Below are positions 22,021-33,215 of a DNA stretch of 64,000 nucleotides, piece by piece. Below the pieces are notes generated by a model that saw only the letters and a list, made by a program, of their open reading frames with translations, was not told the DNA's origin and did no database searches. Source of the stretch: Thoreauomyces humboldtii (taxonomy: Eukaryota > Chytridiomycota > Chytridiomycetes > Spizellomycetales > Powellomycetaceae); contig JADGJA010000031.1 of the NCBI GenBank assembly GCA_027596035.1, forward strand, positions 1 through 64,000, written 5' to 3'. Position 1 is the stretch's first letter, and each line of letters starts with the position of its first letter. A program made the position numbers and the translations under genes.

Positions 22021-23995
22021 ATGGCCATCTCCTCGAAGGTGCTGGTTCTTGACAACGGCGCTTATAGCATCAAGGGGGGATATGTAGGGGCGCCAGATAG
22101 CTTTCAGTTAAGAGCGGACGTAGTCTCGAACCCACTTTCCCTTCTGTACTCGTACCAATATAAAGTCGTCGAAACGAAAAATAGAAGTTTGCGAAACTGC
22201 AGTGTCAAAGGAAAGGGTGGACGGACCTTGATCGGTGACCAGGTGGATAACTGCCCGGACTTGTCGGGTGCTGCTGCGAGAGTTCCGTTCGAGAAGGTGC
22301 AAGACTGGTCATGTTCAGCTGGCGCGGTTTATTTCGACCTTGGGGACTGAACATCTAGGCGCTCAGGGGTTTGTCGTGGACTGGGGCCTGCAAAGAGACA
22401 TCTGGAAACGAGTGCTGTCTAGCGTTTTTGATGTACGAGCAGCTTGGGCCAACTGAATCAGTTTCAATGTCTAACCCCTACTCATCTAGTGCGACCCGTC
22501 AGAAACGACCCTGCTGGTAACCGAGCCGTGCTTTAACCTTCGCAATATCCGGCAATCGTACGACGAAATTGTCTTCGAGGAACTAGGCTTTGCAGCGTAC
22601 CACAGATCAGATGGCAAGCTGCTAAATTGGACCTGGAGGCGAACTTGATGTCTTTCAAGTACTGAAACGTCACCTCTACAGCACCTAGGCTTTGTAGCTA
22701 TGCGTACGATGCAGTTTCGCCACCTGATTGCATGGTCGTTGTCGATGCGGGGTACTCGTTCACGCACATTGTGCCCGTTCACAAGAACAAATCTGTGCTG
22801 AACGCAATCAAGAGGTGGTTCTTCCACAAGTTTTATTGTAACCTGCTACTATCTATGCTCATATAGTTATCTTCCAAGAATCGATGTCGGTGGCAAGCTC
22901 CTCACAAACCACCTCAAGGAGATTATCTCCTTTCGGTATGCCCAACTTCCCTGATGCTCTACAAGATTGGTTTCGACGCTGATCCGCTCAACAGTCAATG
23001 GAACATGATGGACGAAACTTTTCTCATCAACCAGATCAAGGAACGATGCTGCTACATCTCAAACACATTTGCTCGAGATCTGGAAACTTGCCGGTATGCC
23101 ACCGGCGGCTAATTCTTTGCAAGCATTGCTCCTCCAACACTTTTCCTAATATAGGTCAAGCACGAAGAATCCTATCACCATGCAGTATGTGCTTCCGGAC
23201 AACTCCACCGGAACGCAAGGTTTCATATGGGTAAGATGCCGCCCAATAGCATCACTCCCCAACATCTCATCCAACAACCCTCTTAGGATGATACCATGCC
23301 ATCGCTTACCCCAGAGAACCAGGTCCTGGTGATGGCAAACGAGCGTTTCATAGTACCAGAAACGCTCTTGAACCCATCTGATCTTGGCAAGTGCCCTGCA
23401 TGTACGTACTGTACGACAGGTGCATAAGCTCACTCTCTAGCAACGTACAGGGATAGAACAGGCCGGTTTGGCAGAGACGATCGTACAGGCCGTTAGTGCC
23501 ATCGATCCAGGTCAGTGAGAGTGTGGACATCGCGCCTTTGACATGCTCAAAGAGCTGAAGTGATACCGAACCAGCTTTGCAGGGGTTGTATTACGACAAT
23601 GTATACCTAGTCGGTGGCAGCTCTCGCTTTCCAGGATTGGCCGATCGTCTGTACGTGTCTTCAATGCGAGCGGGGAGCTTCGGCTATGTGTGCACGCTAG
23701 ACTCATCGGTTTGTCATGGTGTTTAGCGAACGGGAACTACGGGCCACGATGCCCTCTCACTTCGATCTCAGCGTAAAAGTGGATGCTCGGTATGGCGCAT
23801 CTTCTGTTCTACAGTTCTTGATCTCGGTTCTTTTCTTTCTGATGGCTTCATTTTTCAACTCACAGGCCAGAGACGACAGCGTGGAGAGGCGGGTGCGCTT
23901 GGGTCGAGTCGAATCCGGACGACTTTCATCGACGTTGCGTGACGAGGCAGGAATATCAAGAGCATGGATCTTCGATCTGTTTCCAAAAGTTCTGA
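22021..23995 (+). CDS. ARP6: Actin-related protein 6 (SWR1/SRCAP chromatin-remodelling subunit)
   Basis: Nuclear actin-fold protein of the complex that exchanges H2A for H2A.Z. The N-terminus LVLDNGAYSIKGGY is the actin ATP loop in ARP6 form. It is followed, across short introns, by KGKGGRTLIGDQVDNC, FVVDWGLQRDIWKRV, TEPCFNLRNIRQSYDEIVFEE, VVVDAGYSFTHIVP and GGKLLTNHLKEIISFR. The later blocks are YVLPDNSTGTQGFIW, VMANERFIVPETLLNPSDLG, YLVGGSSRFPG and AWRGGCAWVESNPDDF. The C-terminus VTRQEYQEHGSSICFQKF is typical for ARP6 and ends at the TGA 23993-23995. About nine exons; only the span is claimed. It lacks the long insertions of ARP4 or ARP8. Confidence 0.9.
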
Positions 23996-24191
23996 AGAGT
24001 TGGAGGCTTTGCGCAAGTCAGCGTTCAGCGCAATTTCCGTAGTCTGGCGCAGGTTAAGCGTGCTCTTAGTGTATATAGAATGGCATACGTCGCCAAATTT
24101 ACTCAAACAAAGGGATGGCCCTTTGGGTAACAAGCTAAAGTATCAAAAGCATCGGAATGCCAATCGACCTAAAAAGCCCGGGTTCGCTTGA

Positions 24192-26726
24192 CTACCTTCC
24201 GTAGTGCAAGCCGGCCCAGGTCGCCAAAAATTGTTGTCGTCTCTCAACGCTTTCCAAACCCTTACTCGCGATAAGCTCGGCCGCGGTCCCATTCAGTATC
24301 CTGGCATCGTCCTGCAGGTCGAAGCACTGCCTTCGGTCGTTTTCGGCCAAGCGGTCGATCACCATTCCCACGCGAAGAAGCCGTTTGGCTCTGGAGATGC
24401 TCCCGCCGGCTATGGACAGTGCGGTCTGACATTGCTGTCGGTTGTACCGGGGAGCGGCTTGGGCACAGTATACGTCGAAACGGGCATAATAAGTTTCTCG
24501 CTGAGAGGCAGTGGTTCGTGATGCGGGTCGAGCTATAGTGCTCGAACTGGTTGTGGGATGGGTGCCGGTATGAGGGGCAGAAGCAGGCGTCTCTTCAGGT
24601 GGCGGTGGCAGAGCTTCATCCACATGCTCGTGTGCTTGTCTTGGAAGCGGAGATGACTGTAATTCTTGCGTAGTGGCATGAGCAGTATAGCCTTCTGTAG
24701 AAGAAGCAAACTTAGAGATTCACCCAGGAAGCAAAATGGATATGCGTCGCCGTTTGAAAACCTTACCACTTTGTGGTGTTGCGACTTCGGTAGGAGAGTT
24801 GTGGTGCTCAGCATCGGGCACGACCGACTCGGGTATAGCGGTGACACCAAACGCTTGCGAGAACATCTCTTCCGTAACTACATCTGTGTCCATGGCAGTA
24901 GCGGCAACTGAAACGCTAGCATCGTGCGAGACCGCAGCTGCGAGAGCTTCAAAACTCTCGGCAGGATTTGCTGACGATGTCTGTCCAGCTGCCTCTGCCA
25001 ATCTGGCAAACAATGCTTGAGGGTCAAAACCATTTGCCTCCGACGTGGCGTCGGTTAGTCCGTGAGATGTCTCCCCGAGATGCGATGTTTCCTCCTCCGC
25101 TCCGCTTGATTCGGGAGAACTTGCGCCAGGCCCTTGGGTCTGAAATTCGGGAGGTGCGTCGAAATGAGTGGACTCTTGTTCACCCTCCTCGCTCGATATG
25201 ACTTCCGAGTAAGGCATTATCGGGGTAGTGCCTTCACCCAGGTCCTGCTGTGCCTGGGATGACTGCGATTCCGCCGGTTCCGATGCCTGTGTTTGCCATT
25301 GGGAACGGACGTCCTCCTCAAAATCTGCGTCGTTGCCCGAGCTTGGCGCGATTGAGCCCGTCAAATTCACGGATTGTGTTACCGCAGCGTCAGCGTTCTG
25401 CACGGGCGGTTGCGATTCATCTTCCAGCGCAGACTCTAAAAATTCTCCATCCATCAGACCTTCCTCTGCCGCCACTTCTTCCAGAATTTTCCGTGCTTCT
25501 TCCATGGCAGGGTAGACTGTCTTCAGATACCGAGTCTTCCAGCTTTCGGGCCCGTGATTTGCATGCTACATTTTCAGTTGATATGTGAGCTCTTGGAGTG
25601 AAGAAACTAGGATTTGGAATTTCTCCTTACTTCAACGGAAAATTCGGTCCAAAAACTGAGGCTTTTCGTGCCGGGTTGATTGTGTCGTGACCGAGCAAAA
25701 TCCCGTATGAGTATATCGTCGTGATCTTCAAATTCCACTCGTTGACGCTTGCCGAGACGAGTCTTTTGAGATTCGGTCGTAAGACTCCGGATTTCGGGCA
25801 AAAGAATCTCTTCGACATAGCGTTGCCACAAGCCTTCATCCGAATGGTGCGACTGCCAATGGCGGAAGTGAGTCAAAAGGCAACCGACCACAGTCTCTAT
25901 CCTAAAAACCGACCGTTTTCCCCAGGAAGCGATACAGCATCTGGCGTTGGTGTTCCTTTGAACAGTCAAGTAGCTCATGCATCACAAGCTTGAAACTTCT
26001 CTTGAGCACAGGCCATCTGCCTTCCTTTTCGCCAGGGAGTTTCGAAAGATCAGGTGCGTCTCCTCGCTCAATGCCGTCGAGTAGTGCCTTCCGGGTCGGT
26101 TTGACTGATTTCGCGAGATTTCCCAGACCCAAAGACAAGGCTTTGTCCCTCCACGCCTGCCATGTGTGTGCGGGGTTCTGACGGGTTGTGAGTCAGCGTT
26201 TCGATAAGGATGCTGCATGACGCGCCAGAACTCCTGCACATACTGCCTCCGCGATCATCTTGTACAGATCGTTTCCACATGCCTTTCCAGGAAACTTGGA
26301 GACTTCTTGAACAAGAAGCTGCTGTTCCGCCGCGGTGAACGGATTTCGGCTGGAAAGCGCAGCCAAAAGGTCAGTTGCCATCAATACCCTGTATTTCCAC
26401 GGTCAGCCGACCTACCCTACGGTACGATTTCCTGCCAAGGATGCATAGGCTTCTGGATTGAGGAGATGTCCAACAGCTACCGAGTCCTCCAGGTACTGGG
26501 TCGAGAAGAACCCCGGCTGGGACGCCTTGACGTCGGGTCCCGTAAGCTTCATGAAAAGCTGGTTCTCATTGACCTGCAGGTCGGCAACTTTCCCGCCATG
26601 CTCCTCAATCAGCTTCCGAGCACGCGGCATGTGCGTGCCGCGCGCCACTCTGAACAGCAAGGGTTTTCCCTCATTGTCCTGAAAGAGCAAGGCCGGTCGC
26701 TCGGGAAAGGCGGGATCTTGCAGCAT
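24192..26726 (-). CDS. RAP1: RAP1 / TERF2IP-like telomere protein (BRCT, Myb, RCT)
   Basis: Telomere-capping protein. The chain from ATG 26726 opens with a BRCT domain: LFQDNEGKPLLFRVARG at the start and the diagnostic GFFSTQYLEDSVAVGHLLNPEAY at its end. After a spliced GRNPFT junction comes a RAP1-type Myb domain: PFTAAEQQLLVQEVSKFPGKACGNDLYKMIAE, then across an intron NPAHTWQAWRDKALSLGL. A middle part (about 24770-26080) is acidic and low in complexity, with LIRDFARSRHNQPG near 25700. The C-terminal RCT-like helical domain ends in the QCFDLQDDARIL...LIASKGLESVERRQQFL pattern known from animal and yeast RAP1. Human TERF2IP has the same domain order. Introns between the BRCT, the Myb halves and the next segment close in phase; those between 24630 and 25620 are approximate. 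Confidence 0.85.
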
Positions 26727-27193
26727 AAGTGACGTTATGGAAAGCAACAGGTGCAATGACTCAGTTCGCTGCAGGCTATGTGGTTCAGTTCTCTGTAAGG
26801 CGAATGCGCTTCGTCGACGCTCCTTCTTGATCTCGCCAAGGTGGCCAGATGGGGGGTCGAGGGTGGTTTTGGGGAGAGCCTCAGCGTGGTCCCTGAATCT
26901 CACAGAGAAGCCTCTCGGACCTCTCGGACCCTTCTACTGTCGATACAAATCCTTCAGGTCTCCAAGTCAATACCGTCAAGGATTCCGACTCCTTCTGGGA
27001 TCTGGGCGGAAACAGTTTGCTCGCCATCCGCATGAACTCCCAGCTTGTAACATCGAAGCATGACGATGCCATTATCTATTGTAAAAGGGTATGTTGTGGA
27101 TGAAGATGGGATGTGTGAAGCCGAGAGTCTGTCTATCTGAAGCCGAGAGGACCGGCCGGCCCGGCTTATTCTTCTATTGTGTAGGTTGACAAT
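26727..27193. other. Intergenic region between two minus-strand genes
   Basis: 5' flank of RAP1 and 3' flank of the hydrolase gene. No gene or RNA recognised. Confidence 0.5.
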
Positions 27194-28346
27194 CTAGATG
27201 GTGTACTGACGGAGGAAGCCGACAACGGACTGCATGTAGGGCGTACGGGTGGAATCGACCTCGTTCCAGATCTCGTGCTTGGCGGCGGGCCAGTGCATCA
27301 TGTTGCACTGTGCCGCAGGCTTGTTGATCATGAGACCAAGAACCTTCAGGCCAGCGCACCAGATGTTTTGGCCGGTTGGCATGACGTATGTATCCTGGCC
27401 AGCTTGATGCATCTGGACGGGGATGGTGGCCTGCTTGGCGTGGAGCACATAGCCGGCGATGGCGACCATGGCCTCCTGAACCCAGCGGGCCGTGGTGCCG
27501 GCCAACTGAACCTGAGGGAACTCCTGGTAGGCAGATCGGGTGGTGGTGAAGCGCTCAAGGGAGTGGGTGGTGGTGTCGGTTGAGAAATCAAATGCGCCGA
27601 TGGTGGCAGACTGACCGGGGGCCAAGTTACACTTTCCGAACACCTCGACGATCTCGGCGATGGGCAGAGCGATGATGCCGGGGTAGGGAGCAGTGTTGAT
27701 CTCCAGCATGGGAGCGTTGAGGACAGCCGCCTTGAAGGTGTTGGGGAACTTTTCCAAGTAACCGCCGGCGATGCCGCCGCCCATCGAGTGGGCGAACAAA
27801 AGAAGGTTCTGCCCGTTCAGGACACTTTGCTGAGCGGAAGTGATAACGGTCTGCATGTCCGCCATGTAGTTCTCGAAATGATCAACGTCCGAGTAGTCTG
27901 CGACGGGGCAACCGATTCGTCCAGCGAATCCTTGACCACGATGGTCGAACGCGAGTGTGTTGAAACCCTGCGGAAGTCTGAAGATCAGGATCCAGACGAA
28001 GAAACGATGCATCGCAAACATCTCCACTTACGTTCTGGTTGAGATCATAGATGAACTCGCGGTACTTGATGAAGGTCTCGCCATGTCCGTTCACGATTAC
28101 AACCGTGTTCTTCGAAGTTCCGGAGATGGACTTGTGGTATACCCAGGGGATGGTGAGGGCGCCTCCGTCGGAGCGAGGTACACCGGCAACGGTCCCGTTG
28201 ATGGAGGACACGAAGTTGGTGTAGAGCGGCCCGTCCCATGCGCCAGCTGACAATTCAGCCTCGGTCGTGATCAAGACAGAGGGAATGGCCGAAGCGGAGA
28301 CTGAAGCCAGTGCGGCAGCGGCGACGATGAGCTTTCCGAAGAGCAT
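27194..28346 (-). CDS. Secreted alpha/beta hydrolase (lysophospholipase/monoacylglycerol lipase type)
   Basis: Model complement(join(27194..27967,28032..28346)), 362 residues. MLFGKLIVAAAALASVSASA is a clear signal peptide, so the enzyme is secreted or goes to the secretory pathway. The core shows VIVNGHGETFIKY (oxyanion-side loop), GFNTLAFDHRGQGFAGR, and the nucleophile elbow FAHSMGGG with Ser166. The remaining triad is likely the Asp in HQAGQDTYV and the His in WPAAKHEIWNE. This is the PldB-like lysophospholipase or monoglyceride lipase pattern (HSMGG, DHRGxG). The donor GTAAGT and acceptor CGCAG join in phase 0. The true substrate cannot be read from sequence; an acyl ester is likely. Confidence 0.88.
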
Positions 28347-28403
28347 GATGGAGAAGGAGAGGATGGGATTGTGAAGAACAGCGGGACGAACAACCCTCAT
28401 CCC

Positions 28404-28409
28404 TTTTAT
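28404..28409 (-). promoter_or_regulatory. TATA-like box of the hydrolase gene
   Basis: ATAAAA on the minus strand about 60 bases upstream of the hydrolase start codon. Confidence 0.4.
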
Positions 28410-28489
28410 GAGCAGGAGGGACGCCAGCCCAGCGGCCAGTGACCTGGCTTTCTCGAGCACGGAAAGCTGGACTTTCTCCTGGCTCTTCT

Positions 28490-28532
28490 CGTCTCTCTCC
28501 TCTCTCTCTCTCTCCCTCTCCCTCTCTCTCTG
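28490..28532. repeat. CT-rich simple repeat
   Basis: Run of tctctctc units with occasional ccc in the promoter region of the hydrolase; a polypurine strand faces the gene. Confidence 0.85.
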
Positions 28533-29543
28533 TCCTTTGCGGCGCAAGACAAGGCAAGGAGGCAAGAGGCAAGGAGAAGAGTCACATCCAAAGTCCGCTC
28601 CAAGCCATCTCAGCCGTGGGTCTGAGCCACCGCCGCTGCGTGAGGTCCTCGTGCAACGACAGGTGTTCCCTGTGAAAACTTGAACAGGTCGCTCAAAAGT
28701 GTACAATTTCGGTGTCAAATTAAATCGACAGACCACAAAAAATTTAGAAAAAAAAAAAAGAGAACCGACGGGAATGATCTTCGACGCTTCGGCGGACGGG
28801 ATGAGATGAGCACCGAGAAAACGGGCCCAACGAGCGAAGACGGGTATGTCCAGTACTGTATGTCTGGCAGTTCATCACTCATGGCAGCAACAGTCAACTG
28901 TCCAACGACCGATCGACCGCCGCCGGGTTATAGGTCACAGTTCGGAGAACCCATTCCAGATGCCTCGTCCTCCTCCACAAGCGCCTCCATTACGATTGCA
29001 GGAATCCTTTGCGCCGTCCGTGCACAGATTCAAGACCAGTTCCCCTTTGACGATCTCAAAGATGTGACGGTTGGAAGACCCGAGAAAACAGATGGTTCGA
29101 TAAATCTCCTCCTTGATCCTGTCCATGCTAAGCGACGATGTCTCCGTTCTTGCGGAGAACTGCGTTGGTGCAGCTCGTGGTTCGCTGCGCTTGAAGATTG
29201 GACAGATCCTGTTCGAAACGATCGGACACGATCCCCTTGTACCGGTATCTGTTCTTCTCTCTCACTGGCCTAAACCCTCTAACCATTCAGCTCCGGCTAG
29301 GCCATATGATCCCGCGCTGTTTGGGCTTTCTGCGCTTTTCATCGGTAAGGGACCAGTGGACCGCTGGCCAGGAGTGACAACTGCTCCGTGCCTGAGACGT
29401 CGCGAAGCAAGCAAGGAAGTACTCTGAAAGCTCATCCTCGGTCACCTTGTCAGGTCCTCTTTGCTTCTTGTCAATTTGTGCCTTGCTCCGCCGCTCCTCG
29501 AACTTTACGCCCACCTTCTTCGACCCACGGACCCAGGCGGGGC

Positions 29544-32500
29544 ATGCTCACTGCTGCCGCAGCTCGGACAGAACGGGCTCAGATGGCTGAGAAAAGCCTT
29601 GACGTCGATGGCGCCAGGGCGTTCTCTGAACGTATAGCCGTTCTCGCCAAGGAGGTCATGGAGAAGGAGCTCTGGAGCCTTTGTGCTGCCGCAGTCTTCT
29701 CTTCTCCGACGAAAGAGCTCAAATTCGATGTGCTAAAGACAGAAGTCGAGGTTGCCCACGACGCGGCCGACTCGGTCGATCGTATCATAGATGAGATCAT
29801 CAAGTCGCTCGGGCAATCTCTAGAACAGTTATCTACGGACGATTCGGTCATGAAAGCTTGGAGGCAGAGAGTCGCCGAAATTCTGAAAACCAGAACGATC
29901 ACACCCAACTACTCACTGAAGCGTTTCTTCTGCGATCATTCCCTTCCGCTTGTGGACATCGAAGGCTCCATCTGGAGATTTGAATATTCCCCGAGCAAGC
30001 CGGATAGGATCACGCTCAAGCTAGGCGCAAGCCAGCTTGACATCCTGAAAAAGGACGAGACGCTTGAGGACGCCGCGGCGACGGAAAAGGACCAGGCTCC
30101 GAAGGAGAAGCGCAAATCGAGGCGATCGAAAGCCGTTGGCGCGCTGAAACCAAGTGTGGAGGTCTCAGAAAAGCAACTTGCAATCAGTCTCGAGGCTCCT
30201 GTCATCGCTAAGGAAAGAACGAAGCTAGCCGAGTCAGGCAAATACAGCTCTGCTCTGGGATACGGGAATGACCGACCTGCGGACCTCAGTGTGGTCAATC
30301 GCATACAGCTTGGAGGCGTCCTGCGTGGAGTCTTTGCGGTAAGATAAAGCTGCGGAGAGAACTCCCATCGCTTGAGACCAATGTTTCAGTTTGCAGGATC
30401 TCGTTCCTCCTCCTGAAAATGAGGCCAAGCTCGAAGCTCTCCGATTGCGCTTCCAGGCCATGATAGATCGCGAGTATCGTAACCCAAGCATTACCGTGAA
30501 GTTTTTTGGATCGGCTATCAATCGACTTGGGTTCAAGTCTTCTGACGTTGACATCATCCTGGAAATTGCCAATTCCAAACACATGTCACCGAAGGCCATT
30601 GCTCAGACGAAGTCAGTATGGCGACTGGCTTCTATGCTCAGGCGTTATGGAATGCATAATGTCTTAGCCATTGCTGGTGCGCGTGTTCCCATCTGCAAGT
30701 TTGAAGATCCGGAGAGCGGGCTCTCGTGCGACATGAACTTCGGGAACATGCTTGGCCGGTACAATTCAGAACTCCTTCGTATGTACACCGACTTGGACCC
30801 TCGGGTTCGCCCTTTGATCGTTTTGTTGAAAAGCTGGGCAAAGAACAGAGATGTGAACGACGCTGCGGATGGTGGTACGTGGAAACCGCCGACGTTTTTT
30901 CTGGAGAAATACCTGGTCTAATCAGCTCTTTCCAAAAAGGCACAATAAGCTCATACGGCTATTCGCTCATGGTGATTAATTACATGCAAGTGCGTGGCAT
31001 TCTTCCATCATTGCAGAAGCTTTTCGAAGGACCACGTCCGGAAAGAATGATCATCCCTCGCCAAAATGCGAAGCGTTTCCGAAAGCCGGCTTACGGAAAG
31101 AATGCACAGCAGTCTGATCAAGACGACTCAGACTGGGAGCGGCAGAACATCTTTGTCAACATGGACATAGTCGTAGACGCGGCACGTGACAAGAGGCTTA
31201 TTAGTTCGTCGAGTGACCTTTCGTCGAACAAGGTTGCCACATCGCTAGAGCAGGTCGTGACTGAGAATTACTCTTTGAACTACAAGCGAAAGTCTGCTCC
31301 GGCCAGCAAGATACTTCTCGCCGACCTCTACTTCGTTGACGATCTGAACCATATATCGTTGGCCGCAGTTGTCTCGCGCGCATCGTCTATGTCTGAAGAA
31401 GACGTGTGGGCTGGTCCCGACGGTGTTGCTGCTCTGTTTTACGATTTCATGCGGTACTACGCCTGGGACTTTTCTTTCCGTGCCGACCAGATTGTGTCTA
31501 TCAGGAAGGGCCAGCTGCTGCAGGAGCTCAGCGATGACCTGTCTCCGTGGGCCACGCGAACTGGGATGATCTTGCTCGTTGAGGATCCCTTTCAACTTGA
31601 CCGGAATGTCACGGGCGGTGTCTCCAACCTGCAGACCGTCGTCCGTGAGATGCGACGAGCTCTGCAGGTGATGGGCTCCGAGGAAGCTGATCCTAACAAC
31701 GCAACGGCCACCTTTACTATTGCCAAGCTTATGGAACCCACCGTGAACGTGACACGCAAACGATCCGAAAAACAGATGCGCGCGCAGAATCAGCGGGCGA
31801 GAAATGGGAACAACAATCACAACCGAAACCGGCAAGGGAATAGCCCCCCACCGCAGCGGCAGCAGCGTTTCCAAATGCCAGCAGCGAGCAACAACCACGA
31901 GCCTGCGGGGCCGCCGGCGCAGCGACCGCTCTTGAAGGTTTTGCCAGGGCAGAATTTCTCCGAACCAGTACACGCCAACCATCGCTATCCGAACGACTTG
32001 CAGCAGCCCGAGAAGGTTCGCCACAAACCTAAGAAGGGCAAAGGTGGCGGTGCAGCCGAGCTGCAGCAAGGAACTAGTCCCGCAAGGACGAAAGGGCCGT
32101 TGGCGTTCCTAGCTTCTTCCGGGATGGCTCCAGCATCTCCAATGCCTTCTAACACAAAGCTTTCGGCCACCGCCCAACCACAGGTGGTCGCCAACGGAAA
32201 GCAAACGAAAAACCTCGCGGAAAGCCAGAATACCCGCACACCGACCTCTCCGGACATAGCCACGATTGGCGGTGCCAATAGCGGCGAACACCCGGTCGCG
32301 CCGTTAGAGAAGCGTATCAAAACGAGGTGGAGGGATCGCGCAAGTAGGGATGATTCTATCGCGGGACTGTCGGCGTCGCTTTCCAAGATGCACGTGAAAA
32401 GCCAAGTAATGACCGACCCTGCTCCATCCCTGTCCAATACAGGCTCGGTTCTGACCACGATGTCGACAGAGTCACCCGAACGTTCGCATCGTCGGCCATC

Positions 32501-32558
32501 GCGCAACCCTCGTGACACGATAGTCAGTCATATTGCTGGAAACGGAACTACCCAGTGA
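29544..32558 (+). CDS. Terminal nucleotidyltransferase (TUTase / non-canonical poly(A) polymerase)
   Basis: Adds U or A residues to RNA 3' ends. Model join(29544..30338,30397..30871,30940..32558), 962 residues, phases closed; an in-frame ATG at 29583 is an equally possible start. An N-terminal region of about 265 residues is helical and lysine-rich. The catalytic fold begins near residue 300 with FFGSAINRLGFKSSDVDIIL (the GS motif and the first two metal-binding Asp). The third Asp is in GLSCDMNFGN. DPRVRPLIVLLKSWAKNRDVND, then TISSYGYSLMVINYMQ across the second intron, is the central domain. The PAP-associated part is VAALFYDFMRYYAWDF. From about residue 600 on the chain is disordered, rich in Asn, Gln, Pro and Arg, as in RNA-binding tails. 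Whether it prefers UTP or ATP is not decidable here. Confidence 0.88.
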
Positions 32559-33215
32559 AAACTGTCATCCCTCTTTTGTCGGGCGCTTTCCCGTGGTCGG
32601 GGTGAGCTATTCCCCCTAATCTTCACAACTCGATAGGCAGCTATTGCTGGCATCGACCCAGGCGTTATGATCGGCTTTCTTTTTTTCTCTACCCTTTGTA
32701 AATTCATTTCGGAGTGTCATGGCGGGTGGCATGGGATCGTCGAGACAATAAACACGCTTCATTTTAATACCTCTGAGCCTCTCAGAATCAACCCATGGGC
32801 GATCACACTGTTCACGAATAGTCCAGAGCCTGGGCACAATGGGAAAGGTTGGCTTACCTAATCGCAAACTCCGACATGAGATCGGTCTCACTAACGTTAG
32901 GCACATGATCCTTACCTGAGGCTCGTCTTCAGGCGGGCCTTAGGTGGAAAGAACCCCACCTCGGATTCTCAAGAATGAGGCCAAGCCAAGGTGGTCGGGG
33001 CCCAGAGGCTTAAACCCGAATGACGCTGAAATAAATAAACTTACTTTGCTTTGCTGCCGTCATCCAGGCGCCTCTTTCCGAGGTTCCGCTGCTTATATAG
33101 GATGGATCGGCTCTCTCCGAGAATATTTAATCTCTCTCGCTGGGATATTTATCCATTGAACTCTCAAGCAGAGCAACCATTGTCCTTCCCCACTTAGTGC
33201 ACCAAACCGCCCCAC
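32559..33215. other. Intergenic region
   Basis: 3' flank of the nucleotidyltransferase gene and promoter of the receptor gene. AATAAA-like words occur near 32748 and 33027. A short imperfect inverted repeat (cctgag...cttcagg) is near 32916-32934. No gene seen. Confidence 0.45.

Larger units (their letters stand above)
28347..29543. other. Intergenic region, possibly with an unresolved small gene
   Basis: Contains the hydrolase promoter and, between 28806 and 29340, several plus-strand open stretches with plausible splice signals that could form a short gene or 5' exons of the next one. No exon chain could be closed in phase and no family was recognised. Confidence 0.4.

Noticed and set aside
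28490..28532. CT repeat as a possible GAGA-type regulatory element
   Set aside because: Simple repeat; position near a promoter is suggestive but nothing in the sequence distinguishes it from a microsatellite.
32916..32934. Short inverted repeat as a hairpin element
   Set aside because: Stem is only about six base pairs, below what would be meaningful in this length of sequence.
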